Below, piece by piece: positions 1 to 6,485 of a stretch of DNA of 9,042 bases. The notes under the pieces are model-generated. The model did not search any database. It saw only the letters and a program-made list of their open reading frames with translations, and had not been told where the DNA came from. Location: positions 1 to 9,042 of the forward strand of contig JAHEGA010000043.1 in assembly GCA_024639925.1 (NCBI GenBank), written 5' to 3'. Both the position numbers and the translations under genes were made by a program. Each line of letters opens with the position of its first letter. The first letter of the stretch is position 1. This DNA comes from Microbacteriaceae bacterium. GTDB lineage: Bacteria; Actinomycetota; Actinomycetes; Actinomycetales; Microbacteriaceae.

Positions 1-701
1 ACCGCAAGAAAACGCGCCACCACGACGCCACGCTCTGCCACACCGGTGATGATGGTGCGGAAGGACACCGGACCCGCACCCCGAAGCAGGGTGATGACGT
101 GAGCAGCCTGCTCACGAATGCTGACAAGTGGGGCGTGGAGGTGGTCCAGGCCCACCACGGGGATTTCCTTGGGGGTGAAAGCCAGCATCGCGAGGGCGGC
201 AAAGTCCTCCGGACTCAGTGTCCATCGAAGCTCAGGAATGCTCGTGACAAACTTTTGCTCGAGCGGGACATCTCGTGCGTGTCTGCCCGACTCAGCGTCC
301 ATCCGCTCACTCAACCAGCCGGATACTTCCTTGAACGCCCGGTACTGAAGCAGTCGGGCAAACAGCAGATCGCGCGCTTCCAGAAGGGCCACATCTTCGG
401 CGTCAACAAACTCGCCTTGCGGAAGCAAGCCCACAATCTTCATATCCAGCAGGGTCGCGGCAACCACGAGAAACTCACTGGCCGCTTCGAGTTCTTCGGG
501 ACCATCCAGTGAGTTGAGATAGCTCACAAATTCGTCAGTGACCACGCTGAGGGCAACATCAGTGATGTCGAGCTCGCGCTTACCGATCAGTGTCAACAGC
601 AGGTCGAAGGGTCCATCAAAGTTGGACAGGCTGACCCGAAACGAACCTTCCGAACTGTTCTCCGTGTCCGTTGCCAGGGCGGCGCTAGGCGACAGCGCCA
701 C
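1..701 (-). CDS. scpA: Segregation and condensation protein A (kleisin), C-terminus cut by window edge
   Basis: ScpA is the kleisin that bridges the SMC heads and, with ScpB, forms the condensin complex that organises and segregates the nucleoid. The reading frame gives 233 codons in the window. The N-terminal Smc-binding domain shows the family hallmark FRVSLSNFDGPFDLLLTLI at residues 21-39, then RELDITDVALSVVTDEFVSYL (42-62, read in two parts) and EFLVVAATLLDMKI (76-89). An acidic middle segment follows, and the C-terminal winged-helix domain begins near PVSFRTIITGVAERGVVVAR (211-230). The end lies past base 1; ScpA usually runs 250-290 residues, so a few tens are missing. The chosen GTG at 701 follows an in-frame stop at 720-722. 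A TTG at 710 is the only other upstream option, and a GAGAG run lies about 10 bases before the GTG. The first 17 bases overlap the end of the ParA gene, which suggests translational coupling. Confidence 0.95.
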   Translation of the reverse strand, partial: MALSPSAALATDTENSSEGSFRVSLSNFDGPFDLLLTLIGKRELDITDVALSVVTDEFVSYLNSLDGPEELEAASEFLVVAATLLDMKIVGLLPQGEFVDAEDVALLEARDLLFARLLQYRAFKEVSGWLSERMDAESGRHARDVPLEQKFVTSIPELRWTLSPEDFAALAMLAFTPKEIPVVGLDHLHAPLVSIREQAAHVITLLRGAGPVSFRTIITGVAERGVVVARFLA

Positions 702-1539
702 GGGCGACAAGCTCTCTCGCTAAAGCACGATACGTCTTTGCGCTCGCATGCCCCGGGGCGAACTCGGTAATGGGGACGCCGGCAACCGACGCATCCGGGA
801 ACTTGATCGTTCGCCCGATGACGGTGTCGAGGACGGTGTCACCGAAGGTTTCCACCACTCGCTCCATCACTTCTTTCGAGTGGAGCGTTCGGGAATCGAA
901 CATCGTTGCCACGATTCCATCGATCCGAATCGCGGGATTCAGGCGCTCGCGCACTTTGTCGATGGTGTCGATCAGCAATGCCACACCTCGGAGAGCAAAA
1001 TACTCGGTCTCCAAGGGAATAAGGACGCCGTGTGCCGCAGTCAAAGCGTTGACCGTCAAAAGGCCCAAAGACGGCTGGCAATCAATCATGATGACGTCGT
1101 AGTCATCCATCACCGGTTTCAAGACGCGAGCAAGGATTTGCTCACGAGCGACCTCGTTAACCAGGTGCACCTCGGCGGCAGAAAGGTCGATGTTCGCGGG
1201 TATGACGTGAATACCCGGAGTTTTGGTGGGCTGAATGGCTTTGCGAATGTCTTTCTCACGACCGATCAACAGGTCATAGATAGTGACGTGGTCGTGAGTA
1301 TTGATGCCCAGACCGGCGGAGAGAGCCCCCTGTGGGTCAAAATCGACCATCAATACGGAGCGACCGTACTCCGCGAGAGCGCCTCCCAGGCTGATGGTGG
1401 TGGTGGTTTTTCCTACTCCACCCTTTTGGTTACACAACGCAATGATTCTCGCCGGCCCGTGGCTCTTGAGCGGTGAGGGCTCAGGAAATTCCTTGACTGG
1501 TCGGCCGGTGGGGCCTACTTTGTGCGCTGCAGAAACCAT
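685..1539 (-). CDS. ParA/Soj-family ATPase next to scpA
   Basis: This 284-residue ATPase belongs to the ParA/MinD superfamily, which forms ATP-dependent dimers on DNA to position cargo. Visible motifs are the deviant Walker A KGGVGKTT at 39-46 with the signature Lys39, the Walker A' segment VLMVDFDPQG (62-71), and Walker B VIMIDCQPS (149-157, Asp153). The family's C-terminal segment IGRTIKFPDASVAGVPITEF (241-260) is present. Roughly 29 residues precede the ATPase core; they are polar, proline-rich and look disordered. No parB accompanies it, so it is unlikely to be the origin-proximal ParA. In actinobacteria a second ParA-like protein commonly sits beside scpA/scpB (Rv1708 in M. tuberculosis), with no firmly established role that I know of. 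The ATG at 1539 is preceded by a 22-base gap after xerD with no Shine-Dalgarno but with a TANNNT element. The gene overlaps scpA by 17 bases. Confidence 0.93.
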   Translation of the reverse strand: MVSAAHKVGPTGRPVKEFPEPSPLKSHGPARIIALCNQKGGVGKTTTTISLGGALAEYGRSVLMVDFDPQGALSAGLGINTHDHVTIYDLLIGREKDIRKAIQPTKTPGIHVIPANIDLSAAEVHLVNEVAREQILARVLKPVMDDYDVIMIDCQPSLGLLTVNALTAAHGVLIPLETEYFALRGVALLIDTIDKVRERLNPAIRIDGIVATMFDSRTLHSKEVMERVVETFGDTVLDTVIGRTIKFPDASVAGVPITEFAPGHASAKTYRALARELVARGAVA

Positions 1540-1545
1540 GTGATG

Positions 1546-1551
1546 AGTCTA
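1546..1551 (-). promoter_or_regulatory. Candidate -10 element for leaderless parA transcript
   Basis: On the minus strand the hexamer TAGACT ends exactly six bases before the ATG of the ParA gene. That is the spacing of an actinobacterial TANNNT -10 element when transcription starts at the A of the start codon. No Shine-Dalgarno lies in the 22-base gap, and no convincing -35 is visible upstream. A TANNNT at this exact place could occur by chance (about 1% per position at this base composition), so this is a suggestion only. Confidence 0.35.
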
Positions 1552-1561
1552 TCGCGCCCAC

Positions 1562-2500
1562 TCATCGGGCTCGGGGATGCGCCTGCTGGTAGACATCCCG
1601 CAGCGTATCGATGGTCACTTTTGTGTAGATCTGTGTGGTTGACACCGAGGAGTGGCCCAGTAGCTCTTGAACAACGCGAATGTCCCCGCCCCCGGAGAGC
1701 ACGTGGGTCGCAAAAGAGTGGCGCAGCGTGTGGGGCGAGACGAGCCCCTCCAACCCCGCTTTTCGAGCAGCTGCTCCCAAGATCAACCACGCGCTTTGAC
1801 GGGAAAGCTTGCCCCCTCGAAGCCCAAGAAAAAGCGCAGAAGAGGGGTTCTTTGCCCCCTGGAGCAGAGCTGGTCGAGCCCTGGTGACATAACTTTCCAG
1901 AGCCGCTCTGGCATAGGACCCCACCGGAACAAACCGCTGCTTCCCGCCCTTACCGTTGACCCGAATGGCGTCAGCCACGCGCTGCGCATCATCCAGAACG
2001 TCATCGACGCTCAACTGCACAGCTTCGGAAATGCGAGCTCCGGTGGCGTAGAGGAACTCCAGCAACGCCCGATCTCTCAGGTTCTCCGGCTCATCACCGA
2101 TCACCGCGTCAAGAAGCGATTGAACCTGTTCGATGCTGAGCGCTTTAGGCAGACGAGAAGGTCGTGCGGGAGCAGATAGCGACGCGCTGGGATCGAGGGG
2201 TGTCACCCCCTCTTCGACGAGGTATCGGTGAAAGTTTTTGATACTGGAGAGCTTCCGCGCCACAGTACTCGGTGCACCGCCCAGCCCCTGCAGGTAACCG
2301 CGAACGACATCAGGGGTGACGTGATCGGCTTCGGTCACACCGTTCTCGATGAGGAACTCCTGGTAGCGGGCAAGATCTGCGCGGTAGGCCGAGACCGTAT
2401 GAGGAGATCTGCCTTTTTCGAGCGTTACGTAGCGCAGGTAGCGCTCGCACTCTCTCTCAAGCGCTGTGGGGGGTCGAGGAGAGCTACTGCCTGCTGGCAT
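1562..2500 (-). CDS. xerD: Site-specific tyrosine recombinase XerD
   Basis: XerD works with XerC (or alone in some lineages) at the dif site to resolve chromosome dimers, under FtsK control at the septum. The 312-residue protein has the N-terminal SAM-like core-binding domain (about 12-110, with GRSPHTVSAYRADL at 30-43) and a complete catalytic domain. The active-site set is Arg156 (in ATGARISEA), Lys184 (GKGGKQR), His257 and Arg260 (SPHTLRHSFATH), His283 (LLGHSSVSTTQ) and the nucleophile Tyr292 (IYTKV). The C-terminal tail after Tyr292 is short, as in the family. Assignment to XerD rather than XerC or a phage integrase rests on gene order (Nudix-xerD-ParA-scpA) and overall similarity. The ATG at 2500 lies inside the end of the Nudix gene with a 17-base overlap and no clear Shine-Dalgarno, which favours translational coupling. 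A 22-base gap separates it from the ParA gene. Confidence 0.95.
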   Translation of the reverse strand: MPAGSSSPRPPTALERECERYLRYVTLEKGRSPHTVSAYRADLARYQEFLIENGVTEADHVTPDVVRGYLQGLGGAPSTVARKLSSIKNFHRYLVEEGVTPLDPSASLSAPARPSRLPKALSIEQVQSLLDAVIGDEPENLRDRALLEFLYATGARISEAVQLSVDDVLDDAQRVADAIRVNGKGGKQRFVPVGSYARAALESYVTRARPALLQGAKNPSSALFLGLRGGKLSRQSAWLILGAAARKAGLEGLVSPHTLRHSFATHVLSGGGDIRVVQELLGHSSVSTTQIYTKVTIDTLRDVYQQAHPRAR

Positions 2501-3050
2501 GAGCTGCCAAGATTGCGGTCACCGAAATCTGATTGGTCATCTCTCCCGAAAGAATGGCCTGGACCGCGTCAGCCAGCGGAACCCAGGTTCTCTCCATGTC
2601 CGCCTCTTCGCCCGTTCGCACGTAATCGTGCACCGATTCGGTGAGTTCGGTGGCCAAGAAAATGTGGGTGCTTTCGTTGGACCCTCCCGGTGTGGTGTTG
2701 AGGCGAGTGAGATGCCGCCACTCTGAGGCCTCGAGGTCTGCCTCCTCGAGAAGCTCGCGCTTAGCGCAAATCAGTGGGTCTTCACCCGGGACATCCAACA
2801 GACCGGCGGGAATTTCCCAATCAATCGCCCTGATGGCGTGACGATACTGGCGAATCATCATGATTTCGTCGCGCTCGTTGAGTGCCACCACCGAAACAGC
2901 CCCCGGGTGGTCAACAAAATCTCTGCTGAGCTCTTCACCGTTGTAGTCAAAGCGCTCTCGAACGACATCCCAGATTGCGCCCCGGTAAATTCGCTCCGAG
3001 TCCAGGACCACCGTGTCGCGGTGCTGGTCAGACAGATCCCGCGGTGTCAT
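2484..3050 (-). CDS. Nudix hydrolase, ADP-ribose pyrophosphatase type
   Basis: This 188-residue protein most resembles the actinobacterial ADP-ribose pyrophosphatases such as Rv1700, which hydrolyse ADP-ribose to AMP and ribose 5-phosphate. An N-terminal beta-strand region (about 14-45) precedes the Nudix fold. The segment MMIRQYRHAI (64-73) and the loop DWEIPAGLLD (77-86) are typical of this subfamily. The Nudix box runs from Gly83 through Glu90 to RELLEEADL (98-106). It carries the one-residue insertion seen in the Rv1700 group, but the usual Gly before the final hydrophobic residue is Asp105. The metal-binding glutamates Glu99, Glu102 and Glu103 are intact. The downstream loop TTPGGSNES (109-117) matches the family's substrate loop. 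The start ATG overlaps the pyrG stop codon as ATGA, so translation is probably coupled. Substrate is inferred from family and context, not shown. Confidence 0.9.
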   Translation of the reverse strand: MTPRDLSDQHRDTVVLDSERIYRGAIWDVVRERFDYNGEELSRDFVDHPGAVSVVALNERDEIMMIRQYRHAIRAIDWEIPAGLLDVPGEDPLICAKRELLEEADLEASEWRHLTRLNTTPGGSNESTHIFLATELTESVHDYVRTGEEADMERTWVPLADAVQAILSGEMTNQISVTAILAAHASRQ

Positions 3051-4744
3051 GCCTGCTGGGAATCAGCAACAGCAAAGAGCGCAGAGGCGTTGTGGCGTTC
3101 GAGGGCTGCCTCAACCAACCCTGCGAACAGGGGGTGCGCCCGATTGGGCCGCGAGCGAAGCTCGGGGTGCGCTTGCGTCGACACATAGAAGGGGTGCTCG
3201 GTCTGCGGGAGCTCCACAAATTCCACGAGCGAATCATCGGGTGACACCCCGGAAAAGACCAATCCCGCCGCGGCGATCGGTTCGCGGAACGCGTTGTTCA
3301 CCTCGTAACGGTGACGATGGCGCTCAGTCACCGAAGCATCGCCGTACAGCTTGCGAACGAGGGAACCTTCGGCAAGTTTTGCTTCGTAGAGGCCCAACCG
3401 CATGGTCCCGCCCATGTCTCCGTTACCCGAGACAATATCGACCTGCTCTGCCATCGTGGCAATGACCGGATACGGAGCGTCGGGCTCGAACTCGCTACTG
3501 GAGGCCCCCACCAAACCGGCCTTGTTCCTGGCGTATTCAATGACCATGCACTGAAGACCGAGGCACAGGCCAAGGGTAGGAATACTGTTTTCGCGACAGT
3601 ACGTCAGCGCACCGAGCTTGCCCTCAATTCCGCGGATTCCAAAGCCACCCGGAACGCAAACGCCGTCAACATCGGCGAGAGCCTTTTCCGCACCCTCGGG
3701 TGTTGCACAATCATCGCTGGCAATCCATTTGAGCTCGACCTTGGTGTGGTGGGCAAAACCGCCGGATCGAATGGCCTCACTGACCGACAGGTAAGCATCG
3801 GGCAGGTCGATGTACTTACCCACCACTCCGATGGTCACCGTGTGCTGGGGGTGATGGACGGCATCTAAGAGGTCTTTCCAGCCATCCCACACCATGTCCC
3901 CCGCCTCCATGTCGAGTGCGTCGATGATGTAGTCATCAAGATCCTGGCTGTGAAGCAGCGACGGGATGTCATAGATGCTCGCCACATCGACAGCGTTGAC
4001 AACAGCCGCTTCGTCCACATCGCACATGAGCGCAATCTTGCGACGATTAGCGCTCTCGACCGGACGATCGCTCCGCAGAACAAGCGCATCGGGTTGAATC
4101 CCGATGGATCGCAACATCGCAACCGAGTGCTGCGTGGGCTTCGTCTTTTGCTCGGAGGAGGCCCCCATGAAGGGCACCAGGGAGACATGGACAAAAAAAA
4201 CGTTGTCCCGGCCAAGCTCGTGCCGAATTTGCCGGGCCGCCTCAATGAATGGCTGGCTTTCGATGTCGCCGACCGTGCCGCCAATTTCTGTGATGATGAC
4301 ATCGGGCCTGGGGTCATTGTGGGCCTGCAAGCGCATCCTGCGCTTAATCTCGTCGGTGATGTGCGGAATGACCTGCACGGTGTCGCCCAAATACTCGCCC
4401 CGGCGCTCGCGCCCGATGACTTCTTGGTACACCTGGCCGGTGGTGACGTTGGCGGCCTGGGAAAGGTTGATGTCGAGGAACCGTTCGTAGTGACCAATGT
4501 CAAGATCAGTTTCCGCGCCGTCGTCGGTCACGAACACTTCACCGTGTTGGAACGGATTCATGGTGCCAGGGTCCACATTCAAATAGGGATCCAGTTTCTG
4601 CATCACGACGTGTAGGCCGCGCCCGGAGAGCAGGTTGCCGAGCGACGCGGCGGTGAGGCCTTTACCCAGTGAGGAGACGACTCCCCCGGTCACAAAAATG
4701 TGTTTCGAGATAACAGACGGGGAGGTTTTTGAGGAGTCCTTCAC
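3047..4744 (-). CDS. pyrG: CTP synthase (glutamine-hydrolysing)
   Basis: PyrG makes CTP from UTP, ATP and glutamine, the last step of pyrimidine nucleotide synthesis. From the GTG chosen here it has 565 residues, normal for the family. The synthetase domain (about 14-285) begins KHIFVTGGVVSSLGKG with P-loop Lys28, followed by QKLDPYLNVDPGTMNPFQHG (49-68), GAETDLDIGHYERF (76-89) and EIGGTVGDIES (153-163). The class I glutamine amidotransferase domain has the oxyanion motif PGGFGIRG (365-372), nucleophile Cys394 in GLCLGLQC, and His526/Glu528 in AHPE. All key residues are intact. Start choice is open: GTG at 4744 gives the usual short N-terminus, while TTG codons at 4753 and 4765 are also in frame, and TTG 4753 has a GGGGG run five bases upstream. 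It lies just after recN and shares 4 bases with the Nudix gene. No attenuator or leader is present. Confidence 0.97.
   Translation of the reverse strand: MKDSSKTSPSVISKHIFVTGGVVSSLGKGLTAASLGNLLSGRGLHVVMQKLDPYLNVDPGTMNPFQHGEVFVTDDGAETDLDIGHYERFLDINLSQAANVTTGQVYQEVIGRERRGEYLGDTVQVIPHITDEIKRRMRLQAHNDPRPDVIITEIGGTVGDIESQPFIEAARQIRHELGRDNVFFVHVSLVPFMGASSEQKTKPTQHSVAMLRSIGIQPDALVLRSDRPVESANRRKIALMCDVDEAAVVNAVDVASIYDIPSLLHSQDLDDYIIDALDMEAGDMVWDGWKDLLDAVHHPQHTVTIGVVGKYIDLPDAYLSVSEAIRSGGFAHHTKVELKWIASDDCATPEGAEKALADVDGVCVPGGFGIRGIEGKLGALTYCRENSIPTLGLCLGLQCMVIEYARNKAGLVGASSSEFEPDAPYPVIATMAEQVDIVSGNGDMGGTMRLGLYEAKLAEGSLVRKLYGDASVTERHRHRYEVNNAFREPIAAAGLVFSGVSPDDSLVEFVELPQTEHPFYVSTQAHPELRSRPNRAHPLFAGLVEAALERHNASALFAVADSQQA
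4189..4208 (-). repeat. Eight-T homopolymer within a 6-bp inverted repeat inside pyrG
   Basis: On the coding strand a run of eight T residues (4193-4200) sits inside the perfect inverted repeat GGACAA/TTGTCC, leaving an 8-base loop. The run encodes the end of Val and two Phe codons (GTT TTT TTT) in the conserved DNVFFVH segment of CTP synthase, where GC-rich genomes usually use TTC. The structure is short and the stem weak, so it may have no function. It is listed because it is the longest homopolymer I noticed. Confidence 0.5.
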
Positions 4745-4775
4745 GGAATTCAACGGTACCCCCAAAACGATGGGA

Positions 4776-6479
4776 CTAGCGACGACTCACCGAGTGGGTT
4801 TGGTCCATGAGCTCCCGCGCGTGTGTCAGAGCACTGTGAGAGTCCTCCATGCCCCCCAACATGCGGGCAATCTCCCGAAGTCGCTCATCCCCTTCCAGCC
4901 TCGTCACGCTCGAAGTGGTTACTTGACCGTCCGTGTCTTTGACCACATGCAAGTGGTTATTGGCAAAAGCAGCTACCTGGGCGAGGTGGGTCACCACAAT
5001 TACTTGAGAGGTCTGCGCAAGAACGTCAAGGCGACGACCGATCTCCAGCGCGCTCGCCCCACCCACACCAGCATCAACCTCGTCGAAAACAAAGGTCGGC
5101 ACCGGGTCGGTCTCGGCAATCACCACTTCGAGAGCCAGCATCACGCGAGATAGCTCTCCCCCTGATGCTCCTTTACCCAGAGGCAGGGGTTCCGCTCCTG
5201 GGTGAGCGGCGAGTCGTAGCGACACCTGGTTGGCGCCGTGGGAGCTCAGGGCTTCTTCGCGGGACACCGCAACGTGGAGCGAGGCGTTGGGCATCGCGAG
5301 AGCGGCAAGCTCCTGAGTGACAGCAGCAGCCAGCTTGCTGGCTGCCGTGTCCCGGATGTCTCCCAACACGCCGGCACGCTCCCACGCCAGAGCGAGTGCC
5401 TGCTCGCACTCCGCGTCGAGTGTCGCCAAACGATCAGAATCCTGTTCTAATTCCAGCAAACGAGTGCTGGATCCCTCGTACAACGCGATGACTTCATCGA
5501 GAGTTGGTCCGTGTCGACGCATGAGTGCGGTCACCGCGGCGAGGCGCTCGTGGGTGTGCTCGAGCGAATCGGCACCCTGGTTCTCTAGCGACGCCAGGTA
5601 GCTGGATATCCCCACGGAGACTTCCGACAATTGATACGCTGCGTCCGCGAGAGAAGAGCGAAGCTCCTCAGCAGTCGGGTCAAAACTGACCACGCGCTCC
5701 CAGGATTTCAGGGCCTGGTCCACCAGAACCAGAGCATCTTTGGCATCAAACACCGTGTCATCCGACGACAGGGCCTGCGACGCCATGATCGCCGCCTGGC
5801 GGAGCTCTTCGCTATGCGTGAGCTTGGCAATGGTGTCGGAAAGCGTCACGTCTTCGCCCGGTATGGGGCTGACGGCCTCGATGTCCGCGATTGCTTCACG
5901 GAGAGATTGTGCTTCCGAGATTCGCGTATCCGTTTGCTCGCGCAAGGTGTCTCGAGTTTTCTGCAGGGCCAAAGCCTGCTCATAAGCATCGCGGTACGCC
6001 TCGAGAGCCTTCTTCAGTGGGGCTCCCGCGAAACGGTCGAGCGCATCGCGCTGGGCAGTTTCTGATTTCAGTCGGACCTGGTCGCTCTGACCATGAACCA
6101 CCACCAGATCTGACGCCAATTCGGCCAACGCGGACACCGGAGCGCTGCGTCCACCGACGAGCGCTCGTGAACGCCCCTCCGGGAGCACCTCCCTGGAGAG
6201 GACAAGCTCCCCTTCGTCCAGGGCAGCCCCCAGCTCTTCCGCGCGCTCGGTGACACTCGGCAGTGCGGCCACAGCAAACCGACCCTCAACCCAGGTTGAC
6301 CGGGCTTCACGCCTCACCTGGGTCGAATCTGCCCTCTGCCCGAGAAGCAGTCCCAATGCAGTGACGACCATCGTTTTCCCCGCGCCCGTTTCTCCAGTGA
6401 GAGCAGTCAAGCCAGGACCCAACGGGAGCCTGGCTTCCTGAATCACACCGAGGTCGGTGATCGACACTTCGTGAATCAT
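4776..6479 (-). CDS. recN: DNA repair protein RecN (SMC-like ATPase)
   Basis: RecN is a cytoplasmic SMC-like ATPase recruited to double-strand breaks during recombinational repair. The 567-residue protein shows a split ABC ATPase: Walker A GETGAGKT (29-36), Q-loop VVHGQSDQ (127-134), signature ASGGELSRVMLALE (438-451), Walker B TFVFDEVDAGVGG (462-474, Asp466 and Glu467) and H-loop VTHLAQVAAFA (496-506, His498). The segment between them (about 145-385) is rich in Ala, Glu, Leu and Arg and fits the two antiparallel coiled-coil arms. Length is typical of the family. The ATG at 6479 starts six bases after the nadK stop codon. The only purine-rich stretch is GAGTGAGAAG, more than ten bases upstream, so ribosome binding looks weak and coupling to nadK is likely. 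I saw no LexA-type operator in front of it. The stop lies 10 to 31 bases before pyrG, depending on the pyrG start. Confidence 0.96.
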   Translation of the reverse strand: MIHEVSITDLGVIQEARLPLGPGLTALTGETGAGKTMVVTALGLLLGQRADSTQVRREARSTWVEGRFAVAALPSVTERAEELGAALDEGELVLSREVLPEGRSRALVGGRSAPVSALAELASDLVVVHGQSDQVRLKSETAQRDALDRFAGAPLKKALEAYRDAYEQALALQKTRDTLREQTDTRISEAQSLREAIADIEAVSPIPGEDVTLSDTIAKLTHSEELRQAAIMASQALSSDDTVFDAKDALVLVDQALKSWERVVSFDPTAEELRSSLADAAYQLSEVSVGISSYLASLENQGADSLEHTHERLAAVTALMRRHGPTLDEVIALYEGSSTRLLELEQDSDRLATLDAECEQALALAWERAGVLGDIRDTAASKLAAAVTQELAALAMPNASLHVAVSREEALSSHGANQVSLRLAAHPGAEPLPLGKGASGGELSRVMLALEVVIAETDPVPTFVFDEVDAGVGGASALEIGRRLDVLAQTSQVIVVTHLAQVAAFANNHLHVVKDTDGQVTTSSVTRLEGDERLREIARMLGGMEDSHSALTHARELMDQTHSVSRR

Positions 6480-6485
6480 TGGGTA

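Noticed and set aside
1395..1407. Four tandem ACC triplets (minus strand) after the ParA Walker A lysine
   Set aside because: They encode the Thr run normal in KGGVGKTTT-type Walker motifs; too short to call a variable repeat.
748..1476. Long open frame of 242 codons on the plus strand opposite the ParA gene
   Set aside because: It is codon-aligned with the minus-strand ParA gene, so absence of stops follows from that gene's codon use. The translation is rich in Arg, His and Asp and matches no family I know.
1690..1710. CACGTG core near xerD, considered as a parS site for the nearby ParA
   Set aside because: Only the central hexamer matches; the flanks do not form the GTTTCACGTGAAAC-type palindrome, and I saw no other parS-like sequence.
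3287..3299. GAACGCGTTGTTC, resembling a LexA/SOS box
   Set aside because: Half-site spacing is five bases, not four, and it lies deep inside the conserved pyrG segment encoding NNAFRE, far from any start.
3311..4615. Plus-strand open frames of 185 and 221 codons opposite pyrG, and a 212-codon minus-strand frame within it
   Set aside because: All lie inside the intact, highly conserved CTP synthase gene; the plus-strand one at 3950-4615 is codon-aligned with it. They are shadows.
4746..4761. Adjacent EcoRI (GAATTC) and KpnI (GGTACC) sites at the recN-pyrG junction, resembling a cloning linker
   Set aside because: Both flanking genes continue without break in the expected conserved order and no vector sequence is present; two six-base sites close together are plausible by chance.
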